DNA from: Chelonoidis abingdonii
Taxonomy: Eukaryota > Chordata > Testudines > Testudinidae
NCBI RefSeq assembly: GCF_003597395.2
Contig: NC_133777.1
Location: 11,597,124-11,661,123 of the forward strand
DNA length: 64,000 nucleotides
Reading direction: 5' to 3'
Shown here: in pieces, positions 36,463 through 48,000 of the stretch
How positions within the stretch are numbered: the stretch's first letter is position 1
Layout of the letters: each line of letters starts with the position of its first letter
Translations under genes and position numbers: made by a program
The notes under the pieces: model-generated
The model's input: only the letters and a program-made list of their open reading frames with translations
The model's database searches: none
Told to the model about the DNA's origin: nothing

Positions 36463-39400
36463 CTACCAGAGGCCTGGGAGTTTGAGGGTTTTGCACAGTA
36501 TCTTAGCTGTTCCTAGCACTGCACTCTTCTGGACAGAGAGCTCTGATGTTGTTCCTGGGACTGTTGGAGGCCACTCACCCAGCTCAGGAGTCACAGCCCC
36601 GAGTGCTCCTACCACCACTGGGACCACTTTGGCCTTCACTTTCCACATCCTCTCGAGTTCCTCTTTCAGGCCCTGGTACTTCTCCAGCTTCTCATGTTCC
36701 TTCTTCCTGATGTTGCTGTCACTTGGCACTGCTATATCTATCACCACCGCTGTCTTCTGGGTCCTTGTCTATTACCACGATGTCTGGTTGATTGGCCAGT
36801 ACCTGCCTGTCCGTCTGGATCTGGAAGTCCCACAGAACTTAGCCTGCTATTCTCCACAACTTCTGTGGAATCTCCCATCTGGTCTTGGGAGGGTCTAGCC
36901 CATACGCTGTGCAGATGTTCCTGTACACAATGCCAGCCATTTGGTTGTGCCGTTCAGTGTATGCTGTTCCTGCCTGCATCTTACATCCTGCCACTATGTG
37001 TTGACTGTCTTGAGGCCTCTCTGCACAGTCTGCACCTTGGTCCTCTCTAGTGTGGGTAGACCCCCTGCTTCAATGGATCTGGTGCTCAGTGCCTGTTCCT
37101 GTGCTGCTATGATCAGTGCCTCAGTGCTGTCTTTTAGTCCAGCCCTTTCAGCCACTGGTAGGATTTCCAATGTCAGCACCTCAGCTATCTGATGGTACAT
37201 CCATGCAGGGTCTTGTCTGCCATGGCACTTCTTCTGCTTGGTCTTCCTCCCATGTCTGCTGCTTTCCTCAGGCATTCTCTCAGCAGCTCATCTTTGGGGG
37301 CCATCTTACTGATGTACTCCGATGTTCCGGGTTTCATCCAGGACAGTGGCTTTGACAGCTCACCAAGCCCCACCCGCCTTCTTTCCGGCTGGTATACAGT
37401 CTCTGGGTGTTGGACTTGGGGTGGAAACCGTCCGTGCATTGTGAGGAGCTTCCGGGTTTCACATCGGCAGCCTCCATGTCCTCCTTTGGCAGCTCACTAT
37501 ACCGGCAGGGTATCTGATGACGCGGCAGGGTATCCGTTGATGGCGTGGATCTTGTTCTTTTGTCCCACTGAGCTGGCTCTTCAGGACCTGTCTTATCCTT
37601 TGGTGATACTTGGATGTTGCTGTCTTCCTTGCCTCCTCATCATGGTTTCCATTGACTGTGGGACACCAAGGTACTTGTAGCTGGTCTGTATGTCTGCTAT
37701 GTGGGCCGCTGGTAGTTCCACCCCATCAGTCTTGACTACCTTCCCTCTCTTCACTACCATCCGGCCACACTTCTCCAGTCGAATGACATCCCGATATCCT
37801 CGTAGATCCGCGTCAGGTGGATTAGCGAGTCGATGTCTCGTTCATTCTTAGCATACAGCTTGATGTCATCCATGTAGAGGAGGTGGCTGATGGTAGTTCC
37901 ACTCCTGAACCTGTACCCATATCCAGTCCTTGTGATTATCTGGCTGAGGGGTTTAAGCCTATGCAGAACAGCAGCGGGGACAGTGCATCACCCTTGGTAT
38001 ACGCACACTTGATGGCCACTTGTGCAAGCTGCCTTGAGTTGACTTCTAGTGTTGTCTTCCATAGTCCCATTGAGTTCTTGAGGAAGGTCCTTAATGTCCT
38101 GTTGACTTGTATAGCGCCAGACATTCACAGATCCACGTGTGCGGCATTGAGTCGTAGGCTTTCCTGTAGTCAATCCAGGCTGTGCTCAGATTGGTCTGTC
38201 TAGACCTTGAGTCTTGGGCGACTGCTCTATCTATGAGCAACTGGTGTTTTGAGCCTCTGGTGGTGTTCCCAATGCCCTTCTGAGCTGTGCTCATGTACTG
38301 GCCCCATGTGGTCCTGTAGCTTGGCAGCTATGATGCCTGATAGGACTTTCCATGTTGTGGGGAGGCAGGTTATTGGCCGGTAGTTGGAGGGTTCTGTCCC
38401 CTTGCAGGGTCTTTCATGATCAGCACTGTCCTTCCTTGTGTTAGCCAGTTTGGGTGGGAGCCTGCTGCTAGCAGCTGGTTCATCTGTGCTGCTAGGCGTT
38501 CATGCACTGCTGTTAGTTTCTTTAGCCAGTAGGTGTGGATCATGTCTGGTCCAGGTGCTGTCCAGCTCTTCATGTTCTTGACCGCTGCTGGATGTCTTCT
38601 ACTGTGATGGTGACTGGTTTCTGTTCTGGGAGATTGCTGTGCTCTGTTCTCAGGTCCTGCAGCCACTTTGCACTGATGTTATGAGTCTTCTCTTTCTCCC
38701 ATATGTTCTTCCAGTACTGTTCAGTTTCTGCTGCTGGTGGCTCTGCTGTTATTGTGGTGTTGCACTGCAGTTGGAGTATCGCCTTGGATGGTTCTTTGGA
38801 GAACGGGCATTTACTTTTTTGGCCTCTGCTTCTCTAGTGTATCTCCTTCAGCCTGGTAGCCTAGTGCTGTGAGCTTTGTTTAGCAGTCTCTAGGGCTTCA
38901 GATAGGATCAGGCCCTTGTATTTTTCAGTAGCCGAGTCTTATCCTTAATCTCTACACCCTTCTGTAGTTCCACCAGCTGACTAACTTCTCTCTGAGTCGC
39001 CCTTGATCTTATCCTCCAACCTCATTTTCCAGGTGGGTACATACTGTTGTTCTTCTTGATTGTGTAGCCAAGCATCTCCAGGATTACAGAGGCTGTAGCA
39101 TATACCAGTTCATTGGTTTGAGTTATGTGGTAGTAGGGATTGTCATGAGGGCTCTATTGGCATCTTCTACACATACTATCTGATGGTACTTCTCCACTGA
39201 GCCTTGGTATCGGTCTCGAGGATTGACTGTAGCTAGTTTCTCCATGATCTTATGCCTCATATCAGCTGCTGTGCTCTGCAATGGAGGGGTGGCAGTGAAG
39301 TTTCAGCTTCAGGTGTGGGCTGCACATCCACTTGTTCTTCCAGGTCTTCTTGAGTCTGGGATGTAATGTGGAGTTGGTCTGTCTAAGCTGTGAGAGCAGC

Positions 39401-39800
39401 TTCCTCTTTACTATGTTGAAGCGTGGGTGGTAACTAGCTGTTTCTCAGTAAGTGTGGATGTAGGTCTTTTGTCCATCCACAGTCCCCTCATACGTTCATA
39501 TATCCCCTCTCATTAGGTTTAATGCTGTGTAGTAGCATTCCAATCAATTCCAGGTTCTCTTGTCCCGTCCATGAATGGTTGTTCAGTAGCCCACTTATCG
39601 TCAGATTGTCCTGGTTCCTCAACATCTGGCGCGGACCTTGTTAATCCGGGCGACGTCCGAGCCGGCATGACTCTCCTAGTTCGTGTCACTCTCATATTTG
39701 AGGTAGGCAGGTGAAGTGTTAGGGGGTCTTTTGCCCAAGGACCCCTACTGGAAAGTTGGGTACCAGCCAGGATTTGAACCCCGGTCTTTCGTATCAAAGG
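36463..39800 (-). pseudogene. Degraded ORF of an RLE-class retrotransposon (reverse transcriptase and endonuclease)
   Basis: The frame is broken several times but clear motifs remain on the minus strand, in order. APGPDMIHTYWLKKL lies at about 38510-38560. STAWIDYRKAYDSMPH (RT motif A, catalytic Asp) is near 38140-38190, KGDALSPLLFCIGLNP (motif B) near 37945-38000, and YMDD (motif C) at 37865-37876 followed by IKLYAKNERDIDSL. SYKYLGVPQ is near 37665-37690. A CRLC start of a CCHC knuckle lies near 37030 and is frameshifted before its H and C. QPDIVVID is near 36770-36795. The intact final frame (36463-36747) carries MVIDIAVPSDSNIRKKEHEK and ends LKLPGLW. PD...D is the restriction-like endonuclease signature. 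The function in life would be target-primed reverse transcription; this copy is dead. Confidence 0.85.
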
Positions 39801-39848
39801 GCAGTCTCCCGTATCAAAGGGCGGCGCTCTTAACCACTACGCTATCCA
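39770..39848 (-). repeat. tRNA-like segment with A box and B box at the retrotransposon 5' end
   Basis: The minus strand reads GGATAGCGTAGTGGTTAAGA, with A box TAGCGTAGTGG at 39844-39834. A B-box-like GGTTCAAATCC follows at 39780-39770. The spacing of 53 bases is tRNA-like. Between the boxes a 20-bp unit containing CCCTTTGATACG is present twice, so the anticodon-arm region is duplicated and the cloverleaf is not intact. It is not a functional tRNA gene. It resembles the heads of tRNA-derived SINEs, including MIR. Confidence 0.65.
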
Positions 39849-39850
39849 GT

Positions 39851-39894
39851 GATATAGATATAGATATAGATATAGATATATACACACACACACA
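39851..39894 (+). repeat. (GATATA)n / (AC)n microsatellite
   Basis: About five GATATA units followed by an AC run lie directly against the 5' end of the nested retrotransposon. The related Penelope-like unit normally has a TATATATACATAC stretch here, so the microsatellite is probably its expanded form. Confidence 0.8.
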
Positions 39895-40969
39895 TACAGA
39901 GAACATGAAAAGGTGGAAGTTGCCCTACCAACTCTAAGAGGCTAATATCTTCTTACTATATGTTCCATTCTATGCATCCAATGAAGTGCATGAAAGCTTA
40001 TGCTCGAATAAATTTGTTAGTCTCTAAGGTGCCACAAGTACTCCTGTTCTTTTTGCGGATACAGACTAACACGGCTGCTACTCTGAAACCTGCCATGTCC
40101 CACTGATTTTAGAATGGTTACGTTAAAGGATGGGTAGGTGATTAAAATGCAGATCTGACAAGATATACGTTGGAGTGTGATTGTATGTATCTGTGATTGA
40201 ATGAGGAATGAAAAATTAAAGGTTGAGGTGCCAGCTTTAAAATAAGATGGTCTGGCTGAAGAAAGCAGTGGACAAGATAGCCCGGTAACTCTGAGGGCAT
40301 GCTTGGCCCCAGGACAGGAGGGCCGTAGAACAAGATAACAACATACTGTCATTTCATCATTGCTGTGCCATCTGCATGATTGACTGTTACCTCAAATGTG
40401 AGAACAGTGATTGATTATCACTTCAAACGTGAAAACAGCATGATGAAACAAACCCTATAAACTCGTATGAGGCTAAATCCCTGTAAGAACAGACCCTGAA
40501 GACTGAGGACTTTGGGTCTGATTCTGCAAACTGACCTCCAGGAGCATCGGATGCGCATCTGACAAAGCCTTGCTCCACCCTCGTGTCCAGGCCACCTGGC
40601 CAGTGACTTGGCATGAGTGACTCCTAGGCTGGTAACTATAACAACTTTGCAGAACGTGTGTGTGTATGTGAATGAGATGTTATAGCTTTAACTGATTGCT
40701 TACTCTGATTCTTTCTGTATTCACAATAAACGTGGCATTTTGCCTCATCCCCTTTAATAAGATTCTGCTGGTTTTTATTTTATTGGTATAACAATACCTC
40801 AGACTGCAGTGTAGACATCCCCTGTGTGTGGGAGAAACCTCACACCATCCCACTAGTGCCAGGATCACAAACTCCCAACCTCTGCTGCACAGGATACCCA
40901 GAAACCCACACACAGTGTCAGGAGCTGCACTAGTGCCAATTTTCTGACTTTCCAGTTCAATCTGGACTA

Positions 40970-42094
40970 AGGCTATGTCTACACTACGGAGTTTTGTCGA
41001 CAAAAGTTACATCACTTTAGTTGAACTGCTGTTGCATGGCCACATTATGCTCCTTTTGTCGGCAGAGCACATCCACCCTAGCAGCTCTTGCATCGACACA
41101 GAGAGCAGTGCACTGTGGGTACCTATCCCACTGTGCAATTGGCTGTAGGGTGCTTTGGGAAGGGTTTGCAATGCCTCATGGGGCAGGGACAGCATCACAT
41201 GATGGATGTTTCTCAATCCCATGGTTCTGTGGGCATCCTACTTGATTGCCAGCTGCTTTTCAACTGAAATGGGGGGCGGGGAGATGGGGGAAGAGTGTAT
41301 GAGAGGGAGAATGTGTGTTGGGGAAGGAGACACAGAAACAATGTGCGTGTTTGGGAGGTGTGTGAGAGACTGGGGGCGGGGAGCGTATATGTGAGAGACA
41401 CAGTGTGTGTGTTGGGGGAGAGTGTGTCGGCATGCTGTCTCTTTAAGTTCAGACAGCAGCTTGAGCAGTCTCTCCACCCCTTTGTTGCCAGGCAAGGTAC
41501 TAACAAACTTCAACAGAACTTTATTTTTAAAGTGGAAACCTCTTTACCAAGCTGCTGCTGCAGCCTCTGTAACTCTCACTCTGCCTCCTCAGCTCCTCCC
41601 GCCTCCTTCCTGTTTCCTGTCCTTTCACACTCCCACCAGCCAGTGCTCCCAGTTCTAATAATCACAAGCAACATCTAAACACCACACTCTTCTCCCCCAC
41701 CCCCTGCTCTGCCTCCAATAGCAACATTCCACAGTAATGGTTCTGATTCTCTCCAGTTCTCCCACAGCCTCCTCAGCTACCTGGAGCAGCATCCTCAGCA
41801 GTTCTGTGAGCTTTCCAGGCCAAGGAATGGAAAACTTCCCAGAGCTTTGAAATAAGAGGGGTGCATGCCTTCAGGGCACTCAAGTTCCAAACAATGAGCA
41901 GCGCAGTCACGGCAGGCATTGTGGGATACTGGTGGAGCCCAGTTATGTTGACATAACGAATGGCAGCAAAAAGCTTGATGCCTCTCGTCGAGGTATTTGG
42001 TCGGCGAAGCAGCAGAGTGGTGCTGCCAAAGGTAGCTTTGTAGTGTAGACACCTCCGCCTTTGCCGACAAAACTGTGTAGTGTAGACAAGGCCT
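40970..42094. mobile_element. DNA element of 1125 bp with about 36-bp inverted ends and TA flanks
   Basis: The left end AGGCTATGTCTACACTAC and the right end, inverted AGGCCTTGTCTACACTAC, continue into GGAGTTTTGTCGACAAAAG and ACAGTTTTGTCGGCAAAGG. TA occurs just outside both ends (40968-40969 and 42095-42096). The interior has TTGTCGGC words, a GT-rich stretch at 41290-41420 and no transposase. It looks like a non-autonomous Tc1/mariner-like or unclassified DNA element. Confidence 0.75.
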
Positions 42095-42096
42095 TA

Positions 42097-45000
42097 GACA
42101 ATCACTGTAACCAGTGTTCAGTGTACTGAATGATCTTGTTCTCCTTGTTTGTCTCCTCTTTAGAGTAACACTGTAATTAGCTTAATTAGCAACAGATTCA
42201 TTTTTTGTAACTTAAAATGAAAATTAAATTTTGCAGCAGGCTTACAGGCTGTTAACTGGAATCGAATAATCAAGCCCGACTCCAAGTCCTTGAAAATTAG
42301 AATTAAAAAAGGTCTGAATTTGCATATTCATGTTTTTAATAGAGTTCAGAAGGTATATTTGCAACTGATGAAAAGGATTAATTAAATCTAATTTGCATGG
42401 GAAGAGTTGTTTAACCCTTTGGATCCAAGCAAGACTGACACTAGTATGAGCAATGCTGCTGTAGGCTGAAGGGGTATGACTGAACTGCAATGAATCTCCT
42501 AATAAAAAAAGCTGTGATTGTGCTCAATGTTGTCCTCCAAGTTGATGAGTTGCCTTCATAGCAAGATCTTTGAAGAGTTCAGAGCTCCCAGAATTACCAC
42601 CACCTCTGGCCATTTGGCCCAGTATCATAGGGCACTTCCCAGATGTTCAGTGTCTGATCATCATGGTTAGCAATGCTGCAGCTTGCTTTCAAAATCATGT
42701 GATGGGTTAGTCTGAAGTTAGCTTCTGTCTGGGAAATTTGGAATAGTGGCAGGTTCACTTCTTCCTATCCTTGTCCATTAACATCGAACACCAGCCCTGG
42801 CCTAAGGCCACAGGGCAACCCTGCCAATCTCAGAACAGGGACACTCGCAACTTTTGATAGCGAACACAAACCACACACCCTTCTTGGCAATCCCCTGCAG
42901 TCATGAGATCAGCAGGTGCTAACCTTGCCAACGGTGTCCAATCTTGACTCTTCTGTGAAAACTCAGAGATATAGTTGCTCGCACACGCACAGAGACTACT
43001 GCACGGAGTGAGAATGTGTCACCTCCCAGGGTGTAATATATGTTATATCTGCCTAAGTTATGGCGACTGCATCAATCACAGGTCTCAGATGAGAGCAGAG
43101 CCCTGAGTCAGAGACTGGGTCATACTAGTAAGTGAAAATAAGGCATGCATCTCACTGCAGCAAGCAGTGTGCTGCATTTTCCTGGTAGTGACTTAGCTGC
43201 TAATTATTTTGGGGGTGGAAGTTGCTGTATACGGTGCACTGGCTTCATTAAACAGATATGGCTTTGAAGTGGAGTTTGGAATTGATGTTGGCATATGTAA
43301 ATGTATCTGGTGCCACAGAGAGGATAGGTATAAATGATGCATGAGGTCCAGGGAGTGAGTAGCTTTTTGTTTATACACACCCGTTGGGCTTCGTTATGCC
43401 TGAAAACTGCTGAGAAAAATTAGCCGCATATTGTACAGTGCACAGATGTGTATGAAGCGGCAATGCATGAGCCTTTAGCAGAAGCTAGCATGATGCCATT
43501 AACAGATCTCACCCTAAATGTCCCTGGCTCCTAGAACGTGTTTGGAACCTACATGTTTCCTTAACGTACCAGTTCTTAACATCTTTCCACAAACACACTT
43601 TCACACAAAGAAGAGCGCACCATGTACAGTAAATCCTGTCCAAACCCTGCAATCCTAACACAGGTACAACTCCCGTCAGTTGGCATTTGCCTTCAATAAG
43701 ATGTGCAGGATTTGCTCATGATGCTAAATTCATGGAGGTAGCCAGTATATAGTCTCTGCGTGTGCTTTTAATACAATTAAATATTTCTGGGCAAGGTTGG
43801 AGATTTTAAACCCACACATCAGCAAAATCAAATTTACAGTCAGTAGGGCCTGACCTTTACCCCCTTTGTGTGATTGAGAGTGGGTTTTTTTATGTAGCAC
43901 TGGGCAATGTGGCATGCTACAGTGCTAGGCAGATATTTTAATTCTAAATATGGACTGTGTGTGTGGATGCATAGTAATGGGCCATTGATTAGAGAAATGA
44001 GGCGTTCCTCCAGGGATATTAGAAGGAATGTGTTGTTACAAACAGCCAGATACATTCAAATATGTCTTGTAAGTGCACATGATTTGTCGACGTTAATAGT
44101 AAGATGTCTGACATTATTATTGAATCCTGAATCTCTTCCAATAAATATTTTATCCTGTTGTGAACTGGCTCATTTGTATGTGGGCACTGTCCTCTACTCG
44201 ATGGAAGCTGCACTGCTCAACTGGGTATCATAGACCCCATGCTGCTAGTGGCTAACACAGTCTCTGACTCCAGTGGCAAGGGCCTGTGATTTTGGAGTGG
44301 GAGGAGCTGGGTTCTATCCTGCTCCCCCTGGATGGTTCGAGTGATCATAGTAGTAGTTGACAATCTAAGTTTTTAGGCAAAGCAGAGAGGGCACATTGCA
44401 CAACCTGCCTGAGGCAAATGAATCAGTCGCAGGATAGATGTTGGAACTGAGGATTTTCTGACTTTCACATTCATTCCTCTAGGTCACACAGTTTCCCTGA
44501 TCTCGATTTTATATTACCAGGGACTTCAGTTGGAAAACTGAATTCATAGGCCTGAATCTCAGAGCTCTTCAGCACCCACAGCTTCCATTGACTTCAACTG
44601 ATATTGTTGGAGCTCAGTTCCTCTGAAAATCAGACCCTATGCTGCTAAGAGTCCATTGTCTCCTGGCACTTATTCCCCTCAGGTCATAGTCTTTGTCTGC
44701 GATATCCCTCTCAAACGTTGCCCACTTTTTCCATCCATGTAGTTGTATTCTAACCCTTTTGAGATAAAACTCCAATCTGTGTGTTTTATTATTAAAACCA
44801 TTAAAAATGCAAAGAGAATATTACAGAAGAAATAGCGGCTGCCATTTTAGGAAGCATTACGTTCCAGGGATCACAACGGGAGCCATTTTGGAAAAGCCTT
44901 CTGTCCCAATGGCTATCATTTTGGATTAAAGGTGTAAATGAATTTGTTCTTGGTTCTCAGCTATTTCTTCAGGGTAGTATGCAGAGGGGAGATGTCAGAG

Positions 45001-48000
45001 CTGGATGTTGGGTGGTGGGCAATATTGCCAGGAGGTGGTTGTTTTAGGTTGGTGTGCACCGTGAATAAAGTAGAGATGAGTTGGTGGGATGGCTGTTGAC
45101 CTGGGGAATGAACGTGGGGTAGAAGGCAGAGCTATACAAGGTATTCAGAAGGAATGACTGCTCAGCTGGGCTATATGATAGAGGAACTGTACCAGAGTGA
45201 ATGGTATGCCATAGGCAATGAGGAGAGGATAGCTGTGTTTTGCTGTAACTGCCTTTCAGATCTTTTTAGTCTCTCATTGAAGTCTGGTTTCACATGTCTG
45301 GTCTCACTAGAACCTTTTGATTGACGTCAGGACCAGCATTAGCACCCGTGCATTGGTCGCTTCCATTAAGCAAGCCTGAGCTAGTGGCAGATAATCTAGG
45401 AACTGACACTTCTCTACCCTTTGGGTTCTTATCTCCGCCTGCTTCGCTGCGGCTGTGAAAACAGGCTGGAAATTACTGCGATGAAACTTTGTAGTCCATT
45501 TTCTCAGCAACATTTATGAAACCGCTTGCTCATCAAACGCTGTAAGCTGTTTACTTTTTCAATAATACAAACACAAAATACCTCTGTTTTTTATTGCGGT
45601 TTGAAAAGCTGCCTGGTAACTCTGGTTCCTGTGCTTGCCAAGCAGGGGAGAGAAGAAGGCTGCTTAATCAGTCCACATCACCAGAGGCTGAATCATTTGT
45701 TCCATCCATTACAGGGAATGTAAATACATTTGGACCAGTATTCACTGGACTGCCTAGGAATCCAGCCAGCACACAGCCTGCCAGCAGTGTTCACAGTCTT
45801 GTCACCCTTAACCCTGACTGAACGGTACCTCCTCACTCGGTAACATTTCTCCTTCCTCTCTAGTCCTGAAGAAATGACCCCAGCAGAGTCCAGCTGTCTT
45901 CCCCCTTCGCTTTCCCCTTTTTTTTAAATAGCGGCGCACACATCCTCATCTGTGGTGAATTTGTGCAGTTCCATTTACTGCACCTGGTATACAGCAACTG
46001 TGAACCTACCCTTTTCTGTGACTCTTCCTTGAAGCCAGGGCAGCAACAAATACAAGATAACGCCCAATGAGGCGTGCGCACACATCACATTGTGTATAAC
46101 TTTGTATCCAAAAAACAGTGGTGAGGGGCACTCCTGTGTCTATGTATGGCTCCTGAGTAAACTCCGCCATGTGGAAACATGATGACTACAGTTGGGTCCC
46201 AAAATAAGACACCCTGAACGGTGGGTGTGTTTGAAACCTGAATCTGAAGTTTGCAACTTAGGCCTGTCTCAGGTCTCTGATAAAATTAAAGCATCAGATC
46301 TGCCATAGGCTTCTGTATAGTTGACTGGGTCAGGACAGATACTAGGCCTGATCTGGACGTTGCTGTATTGGAGGGTATGATAGAACATGCCAGTATTTCT
46401 TCATTTTTATTCTTCAAAATGTTTATTAGCAAAAGCCGTTATTTTCCTTATACTTTACTGAGAAGCTGTGAAATAACCAAACCAACCCTCATTATCTTTT
46501 GGACAAGCTCAGGAGCAATTAGTTAATGGCTGGCCAGGATTTGAAGTTGTAAAGCACAGAGTAAGTGCTAAATAGTATTATTTTCCATGAAAACATTTTT
46601 CCGAGTATTTAATTTAAATAAACCCTCTAATTACTGAACTTTTTCCATCAATTCCACCCAAGTTAAACGCAATGCCAGTGACAGTTCAGCCATCCCACTT
46701 GATTTCTGGCTCTTTTAAATCCTGCCCATACCTTTTACCTGCAATGTTAGGCTGAAGTGGTCCTGGTTCTGGGTCAAGTGTCCACTCTCTCTCTCTCTCT
46801 GCTTTTGCTGCTTAAAATCAATCCCATCCCCATCACAGGTACATGCTGTACTTTGACGTGGGATTCATTTTTGTTCTTACACAAATTACCCCCCTAGTTA
46901 AGCTGTCTCCACCGGCTGGCATCTCGCGTCTGTACCGTACACTGTTTTGCTTTCCTCTATTCCGAAAAGGGCGACGCATCAGCTGCCGAAAGGACGACTT
47001 ATGTGTCCCATGCCCTTTATCGCCTCACTCTATGTAGGTCCACAGCTCTGCCACTGAGCCAATAACTTCTGGAGATAAAGACAGGACAGCACTGGCTCCT
47101 ATCTCAAGAGTGGAGAATGAATCCCATTAACCACCCGTTCGGCTAGCAGGTGGGAGCTATACACCACTGATTGATAGATTTTGTAAAGGGGAGGCCAGGG
47201 GCGATTGTTCCTTGGCTCTAAACCTTCAGTAAGAGGGCATATATATACCCTTCCTCTGTGTGGTCTGAGATTCACACTGTCTCTTGATAAATGGATAATG
47301 ACGTGGTATTTCCCGTGGGAGCAGCTTCCAGACCTCTGTGTGGGCTCTCCCAAGCTCCCACACCAAAGCATTGCTCACATCATTCTATGAAAGGCTGGAC
47401 ATTTACCTATTGAATGGTACTTAAATGTATCCTGCCTGTTCCCTGCCCAGTACGTTGCATTCTACCATCTCCAGTCTCCTAGTTAATGTCTTACGCAGTA
47501 CTTTGGCGTCTGCCTGTGAAAGTGGTCTTTTAGGCGCTGTGACCTCCCCTCAGAGCTGGGACACACGCGGTGGAACAGCTCGGAAGGCTTGTCAGCTGGC
47601 AGCAGTTGAAGTATCTCCTATGCAAATTTGGGGGTGGGGAGATAATCAAGTTTGAAGTCCCCATCCACCAATAATGCTACATTTCCTATAACCCCTTAGG
47701 CTGTCCATTCTGCCAGCCACTCTCACCCTGACTGGGAAGAAGTTGGTATGTACTAGGCAGTGGGACACTCTGGAATGGCCAGCCCCCCACTACTACAGTT
47801 CACATATCTGCATTAGAAAAAGAGTCACTGATCAAGACTGTCTGTCCCCTGATAGTGGGCCTGCCCCTGTTGTCTGGGTTCGGGGCGGTGTTTGTGCCTC
47901 GCCATTATGATATGTCGTCTCCTGCCACAGATTCTGTGCTGCATTGTATCTGTGCATTTTTCACCTGTCTTCACTGGGTAGAACGTCTATACTTACCTGT

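Larger units (their letters stand above)
36403..39848 (-). mobile_element. RLE-type non-LTR retrotransposon with a tRNA-like 5' end, nested
   Basis: On the minus strand the element begins with a tRNA-like segment at about 39848. It continues through an N-terminal region and a reverse transcriptase, and ends in a restriction-like endonuclease region, stop codon at 36463, a very short 3'UTR and a T/A-rich tail at about 36403-36415. The order RT, then CCHC-like knuckle, then PD-(D/E)XK-type endonuclease is that of R2/R4/NeSL/Hero-class LINEs rather than the APE-type CR1. It sits inside the Penelope-like unit, so it arrived later. The precise clade cannot be fixed by eye. Confidence 0.75.
36283..40089. 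mobile_element. Penelope-like fold-back unit with nested retrotransposon, bounded by a 12-bp target duplication
   Basis: It is flanked by CTGCCATGTCCC at 36271-36282 and 40090-40101. Left portion: GAAACAAACAGGAGTACTTG through TTATTTGAGCATAAGCTTTC to GGAACATATAGTAAGAAG, + orientation. After the nested element, + orientation resumes (CATACAGAGAACATGAAAAG, 39893-39946). At about 39946 it switches to an inverted copy of the left portion extending to CTACTCTGAAAC. Thus about 115-145 bp at the two ends are inverted repeats. I recognise this terminal sequence as belonging to a Penelope-like (GIY-YIG) retroelement of turtles; no Penelope coding sequence is present here. Inverted partial copies are typical of Penelope insertions. 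Confidence 0.75.
35980..40795 (+). mobile_element. LTR-like repeat split by a later insertion
   Basis: The two flanks of the Penelope-like insertion (35980-36282 and 40090-40795) join into one LTR-like repeat of about 1 kb. It starts TGTAAGAAAGTGACTCC and carries CACAATAAACGTGGC (AATAAA) near its end, followed by TTTTTATTTTATTGGTATAA. The joined structure resembles a turtle LTR family. A target duplication at the outer ends was not found. Confidence 0.4.

Noticed and set aside
39770..39848. A functional tRNA gene
   Set aside because: A 20-bp duplication disrupts the anticodon region, no acceptor stem pairs, and it sits at the end of a dead retrotransposon.
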